NCBI GenBank assembly: GCA_910577285.1
Contig: CAJTLO010000005.1
Location: 104,986-168,985 of the forward strand
DNA length: 64,000 nucleotides
Origin: an uncultured Rikenellaceae bacterium
GTDB taxonomy: Bacteria; Bacteroidota; Bacteroidia; Bacteroidales; Rikenellaceae
Reading direction: 5' to 3'
The position numbers and the translations under genes were made by a program. The notes below the pieces were generated by a model that made no database searches, was not told where the DNA came from, and worked only from the letters and a program-made list of their open reading frames with translations. Of this stretch, positions 29,646 to 38,214 are shown one piece after another (the stretch's first letter is position 1; each line of letters begins with the position of its first letter).

Positions 29646-29747
29646 GTTCCATTCCCTGTTAATATGAAAGGCGTCCGGTCGCTTATTATTGTGCGGAGAG
29701 CTATATTTTTTTGATTTTTTGATGGTTGCTGTGTTTTTGGAATGAAA

Positions 29748-29764
29748 TTGGCACGCGAATTGCT
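29748..29764 (+). promoter_or_regulatory. Sigma-54-type promoter candidate
   Basis: TTGGCACG-N4-TTGCT on the plus strand, with the essential GG and GC dinucleotides exactly 10 bases apart as at -24/-12. The predicted start is about 29775. The next gene on this strand is HU, 280 bp on. No enhancer-binding regulator gene is in the window. Confidence 0.4.
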
Positions 29765-30000
29765 GTTGTAATACGTGGCGGTTGTCCGGTCTCGGGCAGC
29801 GGCGGCGAGGGGGCGGAATAATAAAATATCCGACCGATTCGTTTTCAGGAAGAAGGGCGGCGGAAGAGGGACCGGATTTGTTACCGGATTTCTTTCGAAT
29901 TGCTCCGGCGGAGGCGTTAATGTGGACGCGCTGAGGCGCTTTGCCGTATGCGGAATGAAAAAAAATGGTATGCGATTGATATTTTAATTAATAAATTAAG
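29765..30000. other. Possible long HU leader or unrelated intergenic DNA
   Basis: No convincing gene. A GTG-started frame at 29775-29987 (about 70 codons, arginine- and glycine-rich) exists but lacks support. The stretch would be the 5' leader if the sigma-54-like site drives HU. Confidence 0.3.
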
Positions 30001-30008
30001 TATATTTG
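30001..30008 (+). promoter_or_regulatory. HU gene -7 element
   Basis: TATATTTG is an exact match, giving a leader of about 40 nt before the ATG at 30056. The sequence before it is AT-rich, as at strong promoters. Confidence 0.55.
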
Positions 30009-30055
30009 CAGTCCTCAATGGTACTGCAGGGTAACGAATTTAAATACTTACACAC

Positions 30056-30385
30056 ATGACTAAGGCCGATATAGTTAATGAGATCTCGAAACAGACCGGA
30101 GTAGAGAAGGGGCAGGTTCAGCAGATTGTTGAAGCCTTTATGGAGAGCGTAAAGAACGCACTCATTGAGAATAAGGACAAGAAGGGTAAGGACCGGGGCG
30201 TATTCCTCAGGGGATTCGGTAGCTTCATCATCAAGGACCGTGCGCCGAAGGTGGCGAGGAACATCACCGAAGGTACCTCCATCGACATTCCCGCCCACTG
30301 CATCCCGGCATTCAAGCCTTCCAAGAGTTTCGTGGCGCAGATCAAGAACGACACGATGAAGGCAGGTGCCAAGAAGAAAAAATAG
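30056..30385 (+). CDS. HU/IHF family DNA-binding protein
   Basis: Nucleoid-associated protein of 109 residues. It shows the N-terminal dimerisation helices (MTKADIVNEISKQTGVEKGQVQQIVEAFM), the GVFLRGFGSF strand, and an arm region (RNITEGTSIDIPAHCIPAFKPSKSF) where the usual RNPxT is altered to ARNITEG and PAFKPSK is retained, ending in a lysine tail. DNA bending is inferred from the family. A 30-codon basic gene and rng follow on the same strand. Bacteroidetes encode several HU paralogues, so no hupA/hupB symbol is given. Confidence 0.93.
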   Translation: MTKADIVNEISKQTGVEKGQVQQIVEAFMESVKNALIENKDKKGKDRGVFLRGFGSFIIKDRAPKVARNITEGTSIDIPAHCIPAFKPSKSFVAQIKNDTMKAGAKKKK

Positions 30386-30430
30386 GCAATTAATTTCTAT
30401 CTAACCACAAATATTTAAAATTGAGAAACT

Positions 30431-30523
30431 ATGCCAAGTGGTAAAAAACGCAAGGGGCATAAAATGGCTACCCACAAGAGGAAAAAACGTCTGAGAAAAA
30501 ACAGGCATAAGAAGAAAAAATAG
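30431..30523 (+). CDS. AURKAIP1/COX24-domain small basic protein
   Basis: A 30-residue, extremely basic protein (MPSGKKRKGHKMATHKRKKR at the start, Lys/Arg/His-rich to the end). It matches the short Bacteroidetes proteins annotated as AURKAIP1/COX24 domain-containing; the mitochondrial relative is ribosomal protein mS38, so ribosome association is plausible but inferred. It sits 45 bp after HU and 154 bp before rng, the order I recall from other Bacteroidetes. The reading frame is short but intact from ATG at 30431 to TAG at 30521-30523. Confidence 0.85.
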   Translation: MPSGKKRKGHKMATHKRKKRLRKNRHKKKK

Positions 30524-30602
30524 GTAGCTGAATTTATGTTTTCGTAAGAATAGATAAAGCTGAAGACGAAAGGTTCTTTGGCTTTATTTATTGATTCCTG
30601 GC

Positions 30603-30651
30603 GGGAAAGCGTACGCCGGAGCGTAAGGTCCGGCGTGCGCGGTTTCCCATG
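30603..30651 (+). promoter_or_regulatory. Long hairpin in the rng leader
   Basis: A 12-bp stem (30609-30620 with 30629-30640, one G-U pair) around an 8-nt loop, extendable by GGGAAA...TTTCCC on the outside. No T tract follows, so it may be an mRNA-processing or autoregulatory structure rather than a terminator. The rng ATG is 27 nt downstream. Confidence 0.45.
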
Positions 30652-30677
30652 TGCGGTTTCCCATAACGAAGTAACAG

Positions 30678-32225
30678 ATGAACAGGGAACTGATTATTAA
30701 TGTATCCAAAAGTGAGATAACCATAGCCCTCGCAGAGGACAAGCGGCTGGTCGAACTTGGAAAAGAGAGTGTAAAAAACGGGTTCTCGGTAGGTGATATA
30801 TATCTGGGCCGGGTGCGTAAGATAATGCCCGGACTGAATGCGGCGTTCGTGAATATCGGCCACGAGAAAGACGCATTCATACACTACCTCGACCTCGGTC
30901 CGCAGTTCGGCTCGCTGCAGAAGCTCATGGGGCAACTCACCGGAGCGAAGAAAAAAAACGTACAGTTCGACACGTTCAAGCTCGAACAACCCATCGGAAA
31001 GACAGGCAAGATAAGCAATCTGCTCACTACGGGCCAGCCTATCGTGGTGCAGATAGCCAAGGAGGCCATTTCTACGAAAGGTCCCCGGCTCACTTCCGAC
31101 ATTTCGCTTGCGGGGAGGAACGTCGTGCTCATCCCCTTCTCCAACAAAATCTCCATATCGCAGAAGATCCGTTCGGCGGAGGAGCGGAAACGGCTCAAGA
31201 AGATCGCCCTCTCCATTCTTCCCAAGAATTACGGCGTCATTATCCGTACCGCCGCGCAGGACAAGAACGAAACGGATATCGGACAGGACATCACCTCGCT
31301 CATAGAGAAGTGGGAGGAGGTGCTCCGCAACATCCGTGCGCTCGAGCCGCCCTCTCTGCTGTTGGGCGAGATGAACCGGGCCAATACCATTCTGCGCGAT
31401 TCGCTGAACGGCTCGTTCGGTGCCATCGTAGTGGATGACAAGGATATGTACGACGAGGTGCGGGAGTACATCAAGGTGATCGCCCCGGAGCAGGAGAAGA
31501 TCGTGAAACTCTATAAAGGGAAGATTCCCGTTTTCGATCATTACGATATTTCGCGCCAGATCAAGTCGCTCTTCTCCAAATACGTTTCCCTTAAAAGAGG
31601 GGCCTACCTCATCATCGAGCATACCGAGGCGATGAACGTCATCGACGTGAACAGCGGCAACCGAGCCAAAGTGGCCGACGATCAGGAGAGTACCGCCATG
31701 GACGTCAATCTGATGGCGGCGGAGGAGATTGCGCGTCAGCTCCGGCTGCGCGATATGGGCGGTTTGATCATCATCGACTTCATCGACCTGCACAAGGCCG
31801 AGAACCGTCAGAAGCTCTACAAGACCATGCAGGAGCTGATGGCGGGCGACAAGGCGAAACATACGGTACTGCCGCTCTCCAAATTCGGTCTGATGCAGAT
31901 CACCCGGCAGCGGGTGCGACCCGAAGCGATCGAACACCTGGAGGAGGTGTGCCCCATGTGCGGCGGCACGGGCAAGGTGACCTCGGCGGTCAGCATCGAG
32001 CGCGAATTGGAGAACATGATCGCGTACTATGTCGGCGAGAAGAAGATCAAGCAGCTCCGGCTGCTCGTCAGCCCCTATGTGGCGGCCTATCTGAAGAGCG
32101 GTTTCCCCAGCGTGCGGCGCAAATGGATGAGCAAGTACGGCTTCCGGCTGAAGGTGGGAGTCGACCAGTCGCTGGGTATCGTGGAGTATAAGTTCCTGGA
32201 CCGTAAGGACAGGGTACTCCTGTAA
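30678..32225 (+). CDS. rng: Ribonuclease E/G family protein (RNase G)
   Basis: Endoribonuclease for 5S/16S rRNA maturation and mRNA decay. The 515-residue product has the RNase G layout: short N-terminus, S1 RNA-binding domain (about 35-125, including VGDIYLGRVRKIMPGLNAAF), RNase H-like and DNase I-like catalytic parts with VIDVNSGNR and IIIDFIDLHK supplying the metal-binding acidic residues, and the Zn-link CPMCGG (Cys425, Cys428). It lacks the long C-terminal degradosome arm of RNase E. The start at 30678 begins MNRELIINVSKSE, the typical N-terminus. A hairpin in the leader suggests possible self-regulation. Confidence 0.95.
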   Translation: MNRELIINVSKSEITIALAEDKRLVELGKESVKNGFSVGDIYLGRVRKIMPGLNAAFVNIGHEKDAFIHYLDLGPQFGSLQKLMGQLTGAKKKNVQFDTFKLEQPIGKTGKISNLLTTGQPIVVQIAKEAISTKGPRLTSDISLAGRNVVLIPFSNKISISQKIRSAEERKRLKKIALSILPKNYGVIIRTAAQDKNETDIGQDITSLIEKWEEVLRNIRALEPPSLLLGEMNRANTILRDSLNGSFGAIVVDDKDMYDEVREYIKVIAPEQEKIVKLYKGKIPVFDHYDISRQIKSLFSKYVSLKRGAYLIIEHTEAMNVIDVNSGNRAKVADDQESTAMDVNLMAAEEIARQLRLRDMGGLIIIDFIDLHKAENRQKLYKTMQELMAGDKAKHTVLPLSKFGLMQITRQRVRPEAIEHLEEVCPMCGGTGKVTSAVSIERELENMIAYYVGEKKIKQLRLLVSPYVAAYLKSGFPSVRRKWMSKYGFRLKVGVDQSLGIVEYKFLDRKDRVLL

Positions 32226-32248
32226 CGGCAGACGGAACATCGGACCAG

Positions 32249-32297
32249 ACCCGGCCCCCGGAACCGCGATCGGCGGGACTGCGGCCGGGTTTCTTTT
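32249..32297 (+). terminator. rng terminator
   Basis: ACCCGGCC (32249-32256) pairs with GGCCGGGT (32283-32290); a CCCG/CGGG pair lies inside. It is followed by TTCTTTTCC, 24 nt after the rng stop. Confidence 0.65.
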
Positions 32298-32501
32298 CCG
32301 GATGTGGCCGAATACCGGTGCCTGCGGGCGGGTGCACCTCGGCGGTGCCCGGAGTGTGAGGCGGCGCGGTGATGCGTGCGCCCGGTTTTTCCGTGTATGT
32401 ATGTTCGGGCGGGCGTTGTCCGGTAGGAGGCGTATCTCCTTGGCCGTTGTCCGGGGGGCGTCATGGGCCGGACAGGACGAAGCAGGATTTGTTGCCGTTT
32501 C
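32298..32501. other. Gene-free stretch before mfd
   Basis: In frame with mfd but with no family resemblance. No promoter element with a full TAnnTTTG match was found here. Confidence 0.3.
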
Positions 32502-32600
32502 GCTCGACGATGCTTGGTGTGCGTTGCCGGGAGAACGGGCGATGATGTTTTTGCCGACCGGACACGAATGTCCCGTGCATCCGGGAACGGAGAGGTCGGC
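32502..32600 (+). repeat. Degenerate direct copy of mfd sequence upstream of mfd
   Basis: Resembles mfd 32821-32910, 319 bp downstream, in the same orientation and reading frame. Translated, this segment has GERAMMFLPTGHECPVHPG where mfd has GEQGVMFFPTGYKRSVQFG. Nucleotide identity is roughly two-thirds by eye, concentrated around TGATGTT..TT..CC.ACCGGA and CCGTGCA. Confidence 0.45.
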
Positions 32601-32625
32601 GATGGTTTTTAGTTGTATGGGGACA

Positions 32626-35600
32626 ATGAATGAAATGTTGCGACTTGCGGCTGCTTCCCCTCAGGGGAAACAGTTGGAGGCGGCGTTGGCTTTCGCGGAG
32701 GTGACGCTGCTCAAGGGGTTGGCGGGGTCGGCCTATGCCCTTTACGGTGCTGCTGCAGTGGCGCGGAAGGGCGGGGTGCATCTCTTCGTGTGCGAAGACA
32801 AGGATGCCGCCGCCTATCTGCTGAACGATTTCTATGCGCTGCTGGGCGAGCAGGGGGTGATGTTCTTTCCCACCGGATACAAGCGCTCCGTGCAGTTCGG
32901 ACAGGAGGATGCGTCGGGCGTCGTGCAACGCACCGCGGCGCTGAATGCCCTTCGCGGTTTCGACGGACAGGGCTTTCTGGTCGTCTGTACCTATCCGGAG
33001 GCTTTGGCCGAGAAGGTGGTCGATGCGGGAGAGCTCGACCGAAGGACGATAACGGTCGGGCGCGGCGAGCGGATGGAGATGGGGTTTCTGGCCGATCTGC
33101 TGGAGGAGTACGGATTTACGAAGGTGGATTTCGTCTACGAGCCGGGGCAGTATTCGTTGCGCGGCGGTATCGTCGACATCTTTTCGTTTGCCGAGAACAA
33201 GCCCTACCGCATCGATTTCTTCGGCGACGAGGTGGAGTCCATCCGCCGTTTCGACATATCCTCCCAGCTCTCTACCGAGAAGCTCGACCGGGTGGAGATC
33301 GTCCCCGATCTGAAGGGAAGCGTGAATGTGGGTCGCAGCGTGTCCCTGCCGGAGTTTGCCGGCGAGGCGGTGTGGTGGGCCGATGATTTGGGGCATGCGC
33401 TGCGCCGGGTGGACGATATTCGCAGAAAGATGCTCGCCGAGGCCGACGATCCCGCGCAGGTCGACCGCCGGGTGGCGAGCGGCAGACAGCTTACCGGGGC
33501 CCTGGAGGGAAAAACGCTGATGCTGCGCCGCGGCGATGCGAAGGGTTTGCCTCCCTCCCGTACCGTTGAGTTCGATACCCTGCCGCAACCGGCTTTCAAT
33601 AAGCAGTACGAGTTGCTGGCCAAAGATATACACGACCGTAGCGAGGCGGGTTACAAGGTCTTTATCCTCTCCGACAACAAGGCCCAGATCGAGCGCCTGG
33701 AGAATATTTTCGCCTCGGAGGGTTTTCCGAAGGTGAAGTTCGACTCCCTTTCCCTTACCCTGCACGAGGGGTTTGTGGACAACGGGCTCAAACGCTGTCT
33801 TTATACCGATCACCAGCTTTTCGAGCGCTACCAGCGGTATTCGCTGCGCGGGGAGATCGACCGCGGGCAGGCGCTTACGGTGGCGGAGCTGAACGAACTG
33901 AAACCGGGCGACTTCGTCGTGCATATCGATCACGGCGTGGGGCGTTTCGGCGGTTTGGTGCGGACCGTGGAGAACGGCAAGGTGCACGAGGCCGTGAAAC
34001 TCGAATACCGCGACGGCGACGTGCTGCTGGTCAACGTGCATGCGCTGCATCGCATCTCGCGCTACAAGGATAAGGACAGCGATACGCCGCCCCGCGTCTA
34101 TAAGCTCGGCTCGGGGACATGGCAGCGCATGAAGAACGCCACCAAGAGCGCCGTCAAGGACATCGCCCGCGAACTGATCCGGCTCTATGCCGAGCGCAAG
34201 GAGAGCGGCGGTTTCGCCTTTTCGCCCGACGGGTACCTGCAACACGAGCTGGAGGCTTCGTTCCCTTACGAGGAGACTCCCGACCAGCAGCAGGCCGTCG
34301 AGCTCGTGAAGCACGACATGGAGCAGCCGCAGCCGATGGACCGGCTCGTGTGCGGCGACGTGGGCTTCGGCAAGACCGAGGTGGCCATCCGTGCGGCTTT
34401 CAAAGCGGTGGCCGACTCCAAGCAGGTGGCCGTACTGGTCCCCACCACCATTCTTTCGCTTCAGCACTACCGTACCTTCTCGGAACGGTTGAGGGGGCTG
34501 CCGGTGCGGGTGGAGAATCTGAGCCGTGTGAAGAGCACCAAGGAGGTGAAGCAGATACGCGAGGAGCTGGAGGCGGGGAAGATCGATATTCTGGTCGGGA
34601 CGCACAAGATACTCGGCAAGGATATCAAATTCCGCGACCTGGGCCTGCTCATTATCGACGAGGAGCAGAAGTTCGGCGTGTCGAGCAAGGAGAAGCTGCG
34701 TCAGATGAGCGTGCATGTGGATACGTTGACACTGACGGCCACCCCCATTCCGCGGACCCTGCAATTTTCGCTGATGGGGGCGCGCGACCTTTCGGTGATC
34801 GCCACTCCGCCGCCCAACCGCCGCCCCATCGTGACCGAATCGCACCTGTTCGACGAGGAGATCATCCGCGAAGCGGTCGAGGCCGAACTGGCACGTCACG
34901 GGCAGGTGTTTTTCGTCCACAACCGGGTGGACAACATCGAGCAGATTGCGGGACTCATCCGGCATGTCTGCCCCAAGGCCCGGGTGGCCATCGGCCACGG
35001 ACAGATGCCCGCCCTGCAGCTCGAGAAGCTGATCATGGACTTCATTTACGGCGAGTTCGACGTGTTGGTGGCCACTACGATCATCGAGAACGGAGTCGAT
35101 ATCCCCAATGCCAATACCATCATCATCAACGATGCCCAGAATTTCGGGCTCAGCGGCCTGCACCAGTTGCGCGGCCGCGTGGGGCGTTCCGATAAAACGG
35201 GGTATTGCTACCTGCTCACCCCGCCCGACGCCCTGCTCACCTCCGATGCCCGGCGCCGTCTGCGGGCGGTGGAGGAGTTCTCCGAACTCGGGGCCGGCTT
35301 CAACATTGCCATGCAGGACCTCGACATCCGCGGAGCGGGCAACCTGCTCGGAGCCGAGCAGAGCGGTTTCATCGCCGACATGGGTTTCGAAACCTACCAG
35401 AAGATTCTGGCCGAGGCGGTCGCCGAGCTGCGTGCCGAAGGGGTGCCGGAGGCCGGCGGACTGCTGGCGGGGAGCGGCGACGGCGCGGTGCGGGTGAGCT
35501 ACCTTACCGATGCGCAGATCGAAACGGATATGGAGGCCCTCCTGCCCGACGACTATATCGGGCAGAGTGCCGAGAAGTTGCGCCTGTACCGCGAGCTGGA

Positions 35601-35997
35601 CAATATGAACGACGAGGAGCAGATGCGTCGTTTCGAGGCGCGGCTCGTGGACCGTTTCGGAGCGTTGCCCGAGGCGGCCCGCAACCTGATGGATGTGGTC
35701 AGGCTCCGTTGGCGTGCCGTGGCACTGGGTTTCGAGTGGGTGAAGGTGAAGAACGGACTCATGCTGTTGCGTTTTATTTCGGACGGTGCGTCGCCCTATT
35801 ATAAAAGCCCGCTGTTTTTGGGAATACTGAAATACGTGTCGAAAAATAGTTCGCGTTTTGTGCTGAAACAGAACAATAACAAACTGATGTTGACAGTTAG
35901 AGAGGTAAAAGGGATGACCCGGGCATGGGAGCTGCTCGATAGGATGCACGCGGGGGCGTTGGCCGAAGGGGAGGCCCCGGAAGAGGCTGCGAAGTGA
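32626..35997 (+). CDS. mfd: Transcription-repair coupling factor Mfd
   Basis: Translocase that removes stalled RNA polymerase at DNA lesions and recruits UvrA. From 32626 the product is about 1,123 residues, normal for Bacteroidetes Mfd. Order: UvrB-homology modules (FFPTGYKRSVQFGQ; GGIVDIFSFAENKPYRIDFFGDEVESIRRFD), the RNA-polymerase-interacting CarD-like domain (LKPGDFVVHIDHGVGRF), then the RecG-like helicase with Walker A CGDVGFGKTE (Lys about 583), IIDEEQKFGV, TATPIPRTLQFSL and the QLRGRVGRSDKTGYCYLL motif VI, and the C-terminal TRCF autoinhibitory domain. ATGs at 32617 and 32635 are alternatives; upstream in-frame sequence includes a degenerate duplicate of the gene's own 5' region. Confidence 0.95.
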   Translation: MNEMLRLAAASPQGKQLEAALAFAEVTLLKGLAGSAYALYGAAAVARKGGVHLFVCEDKDAAAYLLNDFYALLGEQGVMFFPTGYKRSVQFGQEDASGVVQRTAALNALRGFDGQGFLVVCTYPEALAEKVVDAGELDRRTITVGRGERMEMGFLADLLEEYGFTKVDFVYEPGQYSLRGGIVDIFSFAENKPYRIDFFGDEVESIRRFDISSQLSTEKLDRVEIVPDLKGSVNVGRSVSLPEFAGEAVWWADDLGHALRRVDDIRRKMLAEADDPAQVDRRVASGRQLTGALEGKTLMLRRGDAKGLPPSRTVEFDTLPQPAFNKQYELLAKDIHDRSEAGYKVFILSDNKAQIERLENIFASEGFPKVKFDSLSLTLHEGFVDNGLKRCLYTDHQLFERYQRYSLRGEIDRGQALTVAELNELKPGDFVVHIDHGVGRFGGLVRTVENGKVHEAVKLEYRDGDVLLVNVHALHRISRYKDKDSDTPPRVYKLGSGTWQRMKNATKSAVKDIARELIRLYAERKESGGFAFSPDGYLQHELEASFPYEETPDQQQAVELVKHDMEQPQPMDRLVCGDVGFGKTEVAIRAAFKAVADSKQVAVLVPTTILSLQHYRTFSERLRGLPVRVENLSRVKSTKEVKQIREELEAGKIDILVGTHKILGKDIKFRDLGLLIIDEEQKFGVSSKEKLRQMSVHVDTLTLTATPIPRTLQFSLMGARDLSVIATPPPNRRPIVTESHLFDEEIIREAVEAELARHGQVFFVHNRVDNIEQIAGLIRHVCPKARVAIGHGQMPALQLEKLIMDFIYGEFDVLVATTIIENGVDIPNANTIIINDAQNFGLSGLHQLRGRVGRSDKTGYCYLLTPPDALLTSDARRRLRAVEEFSELGAGFNIAMQDLDIRGAGNLLGAEQSGFIADMGFETYQKILAEAVAELRAEGVPEAGGLLAGSGDGAVRVSYLTDAQIETDMEALLPDDYIGQSAEKLRLYRELDNMNDEEQMRRFEARLVDRFGALPEAARNLMDVVRLRWRAVALGFEWVKVKNGLMLLRFISDGASPYYKSPLFLGILKYVSKNSSRFVLKQNNNKLMLTVREVKGMTRAWELLDRMHAGALAEGEAPEEAAK

Positions 35998-36053
35998 AAC
36001 GGCGACGTCGGTCGGTGCGTTACGGCCGGCGATCGATAAGGAAGACGATGGGT

Positions 36054-36803
36054 ATGAATCTGGTAGTGGACGTAGGCAACAGCCGTGGGAAAGCGGCCCT
36101 TTTCGGAGAAGGCGGAATCGTGAAACGGTGGACGTTCGGGGGAACGGGGACGGAAGAATTCGATGCGATCTTCTGCCGGTACGGGCGGGTGGCCCGTGCC
36201 GTCCTCTCTTCGACCCGTGGCGAAGATGCCGCGCTGGAGGCGTTGTTGCGGGAGCGCAGCGATTATTTCCTGAAATTCACCAATGCCACGCCGATCCCTC
36301 TGCAAAATGCCTATGCCACCCCGCAGACGTTGGGAAGCGATCGGTTGGCCGCCGCCGTGGGGGCACGGGAGCTGTTTCCGGAGCGCAACCTGCTGGTGGT
36401 GGACTTCGGGACGGCCGTTACGTGCGATATCGTCACGGCCGGCGGGTGCTATCTGGGCGGAAGCATATCGCCCGGGTTATCCATGCGGCTGCGGGCACTG
36501 GCCGATTACACCGGACGGCTGCCTTTGCTCTCGGCCGGGGAGTGTGTCGCAGTCTGTCCGGATGCGGGAGTACCTTCCTCTACGGCGACGGCCATGGCCG
36601 CCGGGACGATCGAGGGAATCGAACTGGAGGTGAGGGGACGGATGGAGCGTTACGCCGGGGAATTTGCCGGCCTGGTTACTATTTTTACGGGCGGCGATGC
36701 CCCTCTCTTTGAAAAAAGATTTAAAAACACGATATTTGCGAATTGTGAACTGGTGCTTACCGGTCTGAATACCCTATTGGATTATAATGCGGACAGGAAA
36801 TAG
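36054..36803 (+). CDS. coaX: Type III pantothenate kinase
   Basis: First step of coenzyme A synthesis (pantothenate to 4'-phosphopantothenate); the type III enzyme is ATP-dependent and needs a monovalent cation. About 249 residues. Actin-like (ASKHA) fold motifs: LVVDVGNSRGKAALF (phosphate 1), LQNAYATPQTLGSDRLAAAVGA, LVVDFGTAVTCDIVTAGGCYLGGSISPG, and the C-terminal TIFTGGDAP. The start at 36054 places the first motif at the N-terminus as in the family; an ATG at 36048 is equally possible. It follows mfd by 56 bp and overlaps the next gene by 17 bp, indicating an operon. Confidence 0.94.
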   Translation: MNLVVDVGNSRGKAALFGEGGIVKRWTFGGTGTEEFDAIFCRYGRVARAVLSSTRGEDAALEALLRERSDYFLKFTNATPIPLQNAYATPQTLGSDRLAAAVGARELFPERNLLVVDFGTAVTCDIVTAGGCYLGGSISPGLSMRLRALADYTGRLPLLSAGECVAVCPDAGVPSSTATAMAAGTIEGIELEVRGRMERYAGEFAGLVTIFTGGDAPLFEKRFKNTIFANCELVLTGLNTLLDYNADRK

Positions 36804-38100
36804 AGTCTATAAAATCGTATGGTCGCTGGTGTTGTCGTGCCTGCCGCTGGCGGCTTTCGCGCAGGGCAGCAGCATCAACACGTTCTCCCCTTATTCTTTT
36901 TACGGTATAGGCGATATCATGGCCCAGGGGCCCGCCTTTTCGCGTGCCATGGGCGGCGTGGGGCTGGGGTTCCGGTCGCCGATCGCCATCAATACGCTCA
37001 ACCCCGCCTCCTACAGCGCCATCGGCCGGCAGACGGCCTTGTTCCAGATAGGCATGTACGGGCAGAACTATTACCTCCGTTCGCAGGAGCGAAGGACCAG
37101 TTACAACTCTTTCAACGTAAGTGATATAACCCTTCAGTTGCCGATCGCCAAGGGGCTCGGTTTCACGGTGGGCGTCGCACCTTTCAGCAGTGTGGGATAC
37201 CGTATCGCCCGATCGGAGGAGGGGAGCGATATCTGGGAAAACATAGGGTATGTCCATTACCTCTATTCGGGGGCGGGCGGCATCAACAGCTATAAGGCGG
37301 GTATCGGCTACGCCGTTACCGAATGGCTTTCGCTGGGTGCGGAGATGATCTATTATCAGGGCAATATCCTCCGCAATTTCCAGCAGACGATCGTGCCCGT
37401 GACCGGGAGCGGATACTACGTGGGAATGAGTTCCGACAACCATGAACGCGTGAGCCGCGTGTTTGCCGATTTCGGTTTGCAGGCCAGGCTGTGGCATGCG
37501 AACAACAGCTCCCTTACGCTGGGCGTGTCGTACAGCATGGGCGGTCGGCTCAACAGCCGTATTTCGGAGGTGGTGATGCATGGCCCGTATTTTGCGGCCG
37601 TCGGCTACGATGAGGTGGTGTCGCGGCAATACCGTTCCGCATTCCGTTTGCCGGACATTTTCCGGGGCGGTCTGTATTATCAGAGCGAGAAGTTCAGCGC
37701 CGGCCTCGATTACCGCTACGGCGGCTGGGGGGTGAACGGTACCGATGCCAAGTTGGATCTGCGCTACCGCAATACCCATTCGGCAGCCGTGGGCGTTCAG
37801 TTCGTGCCCAAGCCGGGCGACGTGCGTAAGATACTGAACCGTTGGTCGTACAGGGTCGGTGCACGGTACGATCAGTATTATATGGTCATCGGCGGAAAGT
37901 CCGTCGACGAGGCCGCCTTGACGTTCGGTGTCGGCATTCCGCTGGGTACGCGCGGCGTGAACAACGTCCATGTCGGGGTCGAGCTCGGTACCCGCGGGAG
38001 CAGGACCGGAGGAGTTGTCAGGGAGAACTACTTCAAAGTATCGGTAGGACTGAGCCTGTTCGGCGACGACTATTGGTTCATGAAGTACAAATACGATTGA
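36787..38100 (+). CDS. Outer-membrane beta-barrel protein (OMPP1/FadL-like)
   Basis: A 437-residue protein with a cleavable signal peptide (VLSCLPLAAFAQ, cut about residue 25) and a mature part made of alternating amphipathic strands rich in Tyr, Gly and Ser, as in an outer-membrane barrel. The N-terminal INTFSPYSFYGIGDIM and SRAMGGVGLGFRSP recall FadL/OMPP1 and PorV-type proteins. Substrate and partners are unknown. The overlap with coaX and the following TPR and lptC genes put it in the envelope operon. FadL-like is a fold-level guess; it may belong to a Bacteroidetes-only barrel family. Confidence 0.75.
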   Translation: MRTGNRVYKIVWSLVLSCLPLAAFAQGSSINTFSPYSFYGIGDIMAQGPAFSRAMGGVGLGFRSPIAINTLNPASYSAIGRQTALFQIGMYGQNYYLRSQERRTSYNSFNVSDITLQLPIAKGLGFTVGVAPFSSVGYRIARSEEGSDIWENIGYVHYLYSGAGGINSYKAGIGYAVTEWLSLGAEMIYYQGNILRNFQQTIVPVTGSGYYVGMSSDNHERVSRVFADFGLQARLWHANNSSLTLGVSYSMGGRLNSRISEVVMHGPYFAAVGYDEVVSRQYRSAFRLPDIFRGGLYYQSEKFSAGLDYRYGGWGVNGTDAKLDLRYRNTHSAAVGVQFVPKPGDVRKILNRWSYRVGARYDQYYMVIGGKSVDEAALTFGVGIPLGTRGVNNVHVGVELGTRGSRTGGVVRENYFKVSVGLSLFGDDYWFMKYKYD

Positions 38101-38214
38101 TCCGAAGTTTAAGACAAACGGTCGGGCCGGGAACGGAGGGAAAGTCCATTTTCACTATGCCGGGGCGACGGGGATTGGAAACGAATCTTAAAAATAAAAA
38201 TATAGAGGGATAAC

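Noticed and set aside
29775..29987. 70-codon GTG-started frame downstream of the sigma-54-like site
   Set aside because: Low-complexity Arg/Gly-rich product, no ribosome-binding or conservation evidence.
32461..35949. A 1,162-codon minus-strand open frame across mfd
   Set aside because: Antisense shadow of mfd, whose helicase motifs are complete on the plus strand.
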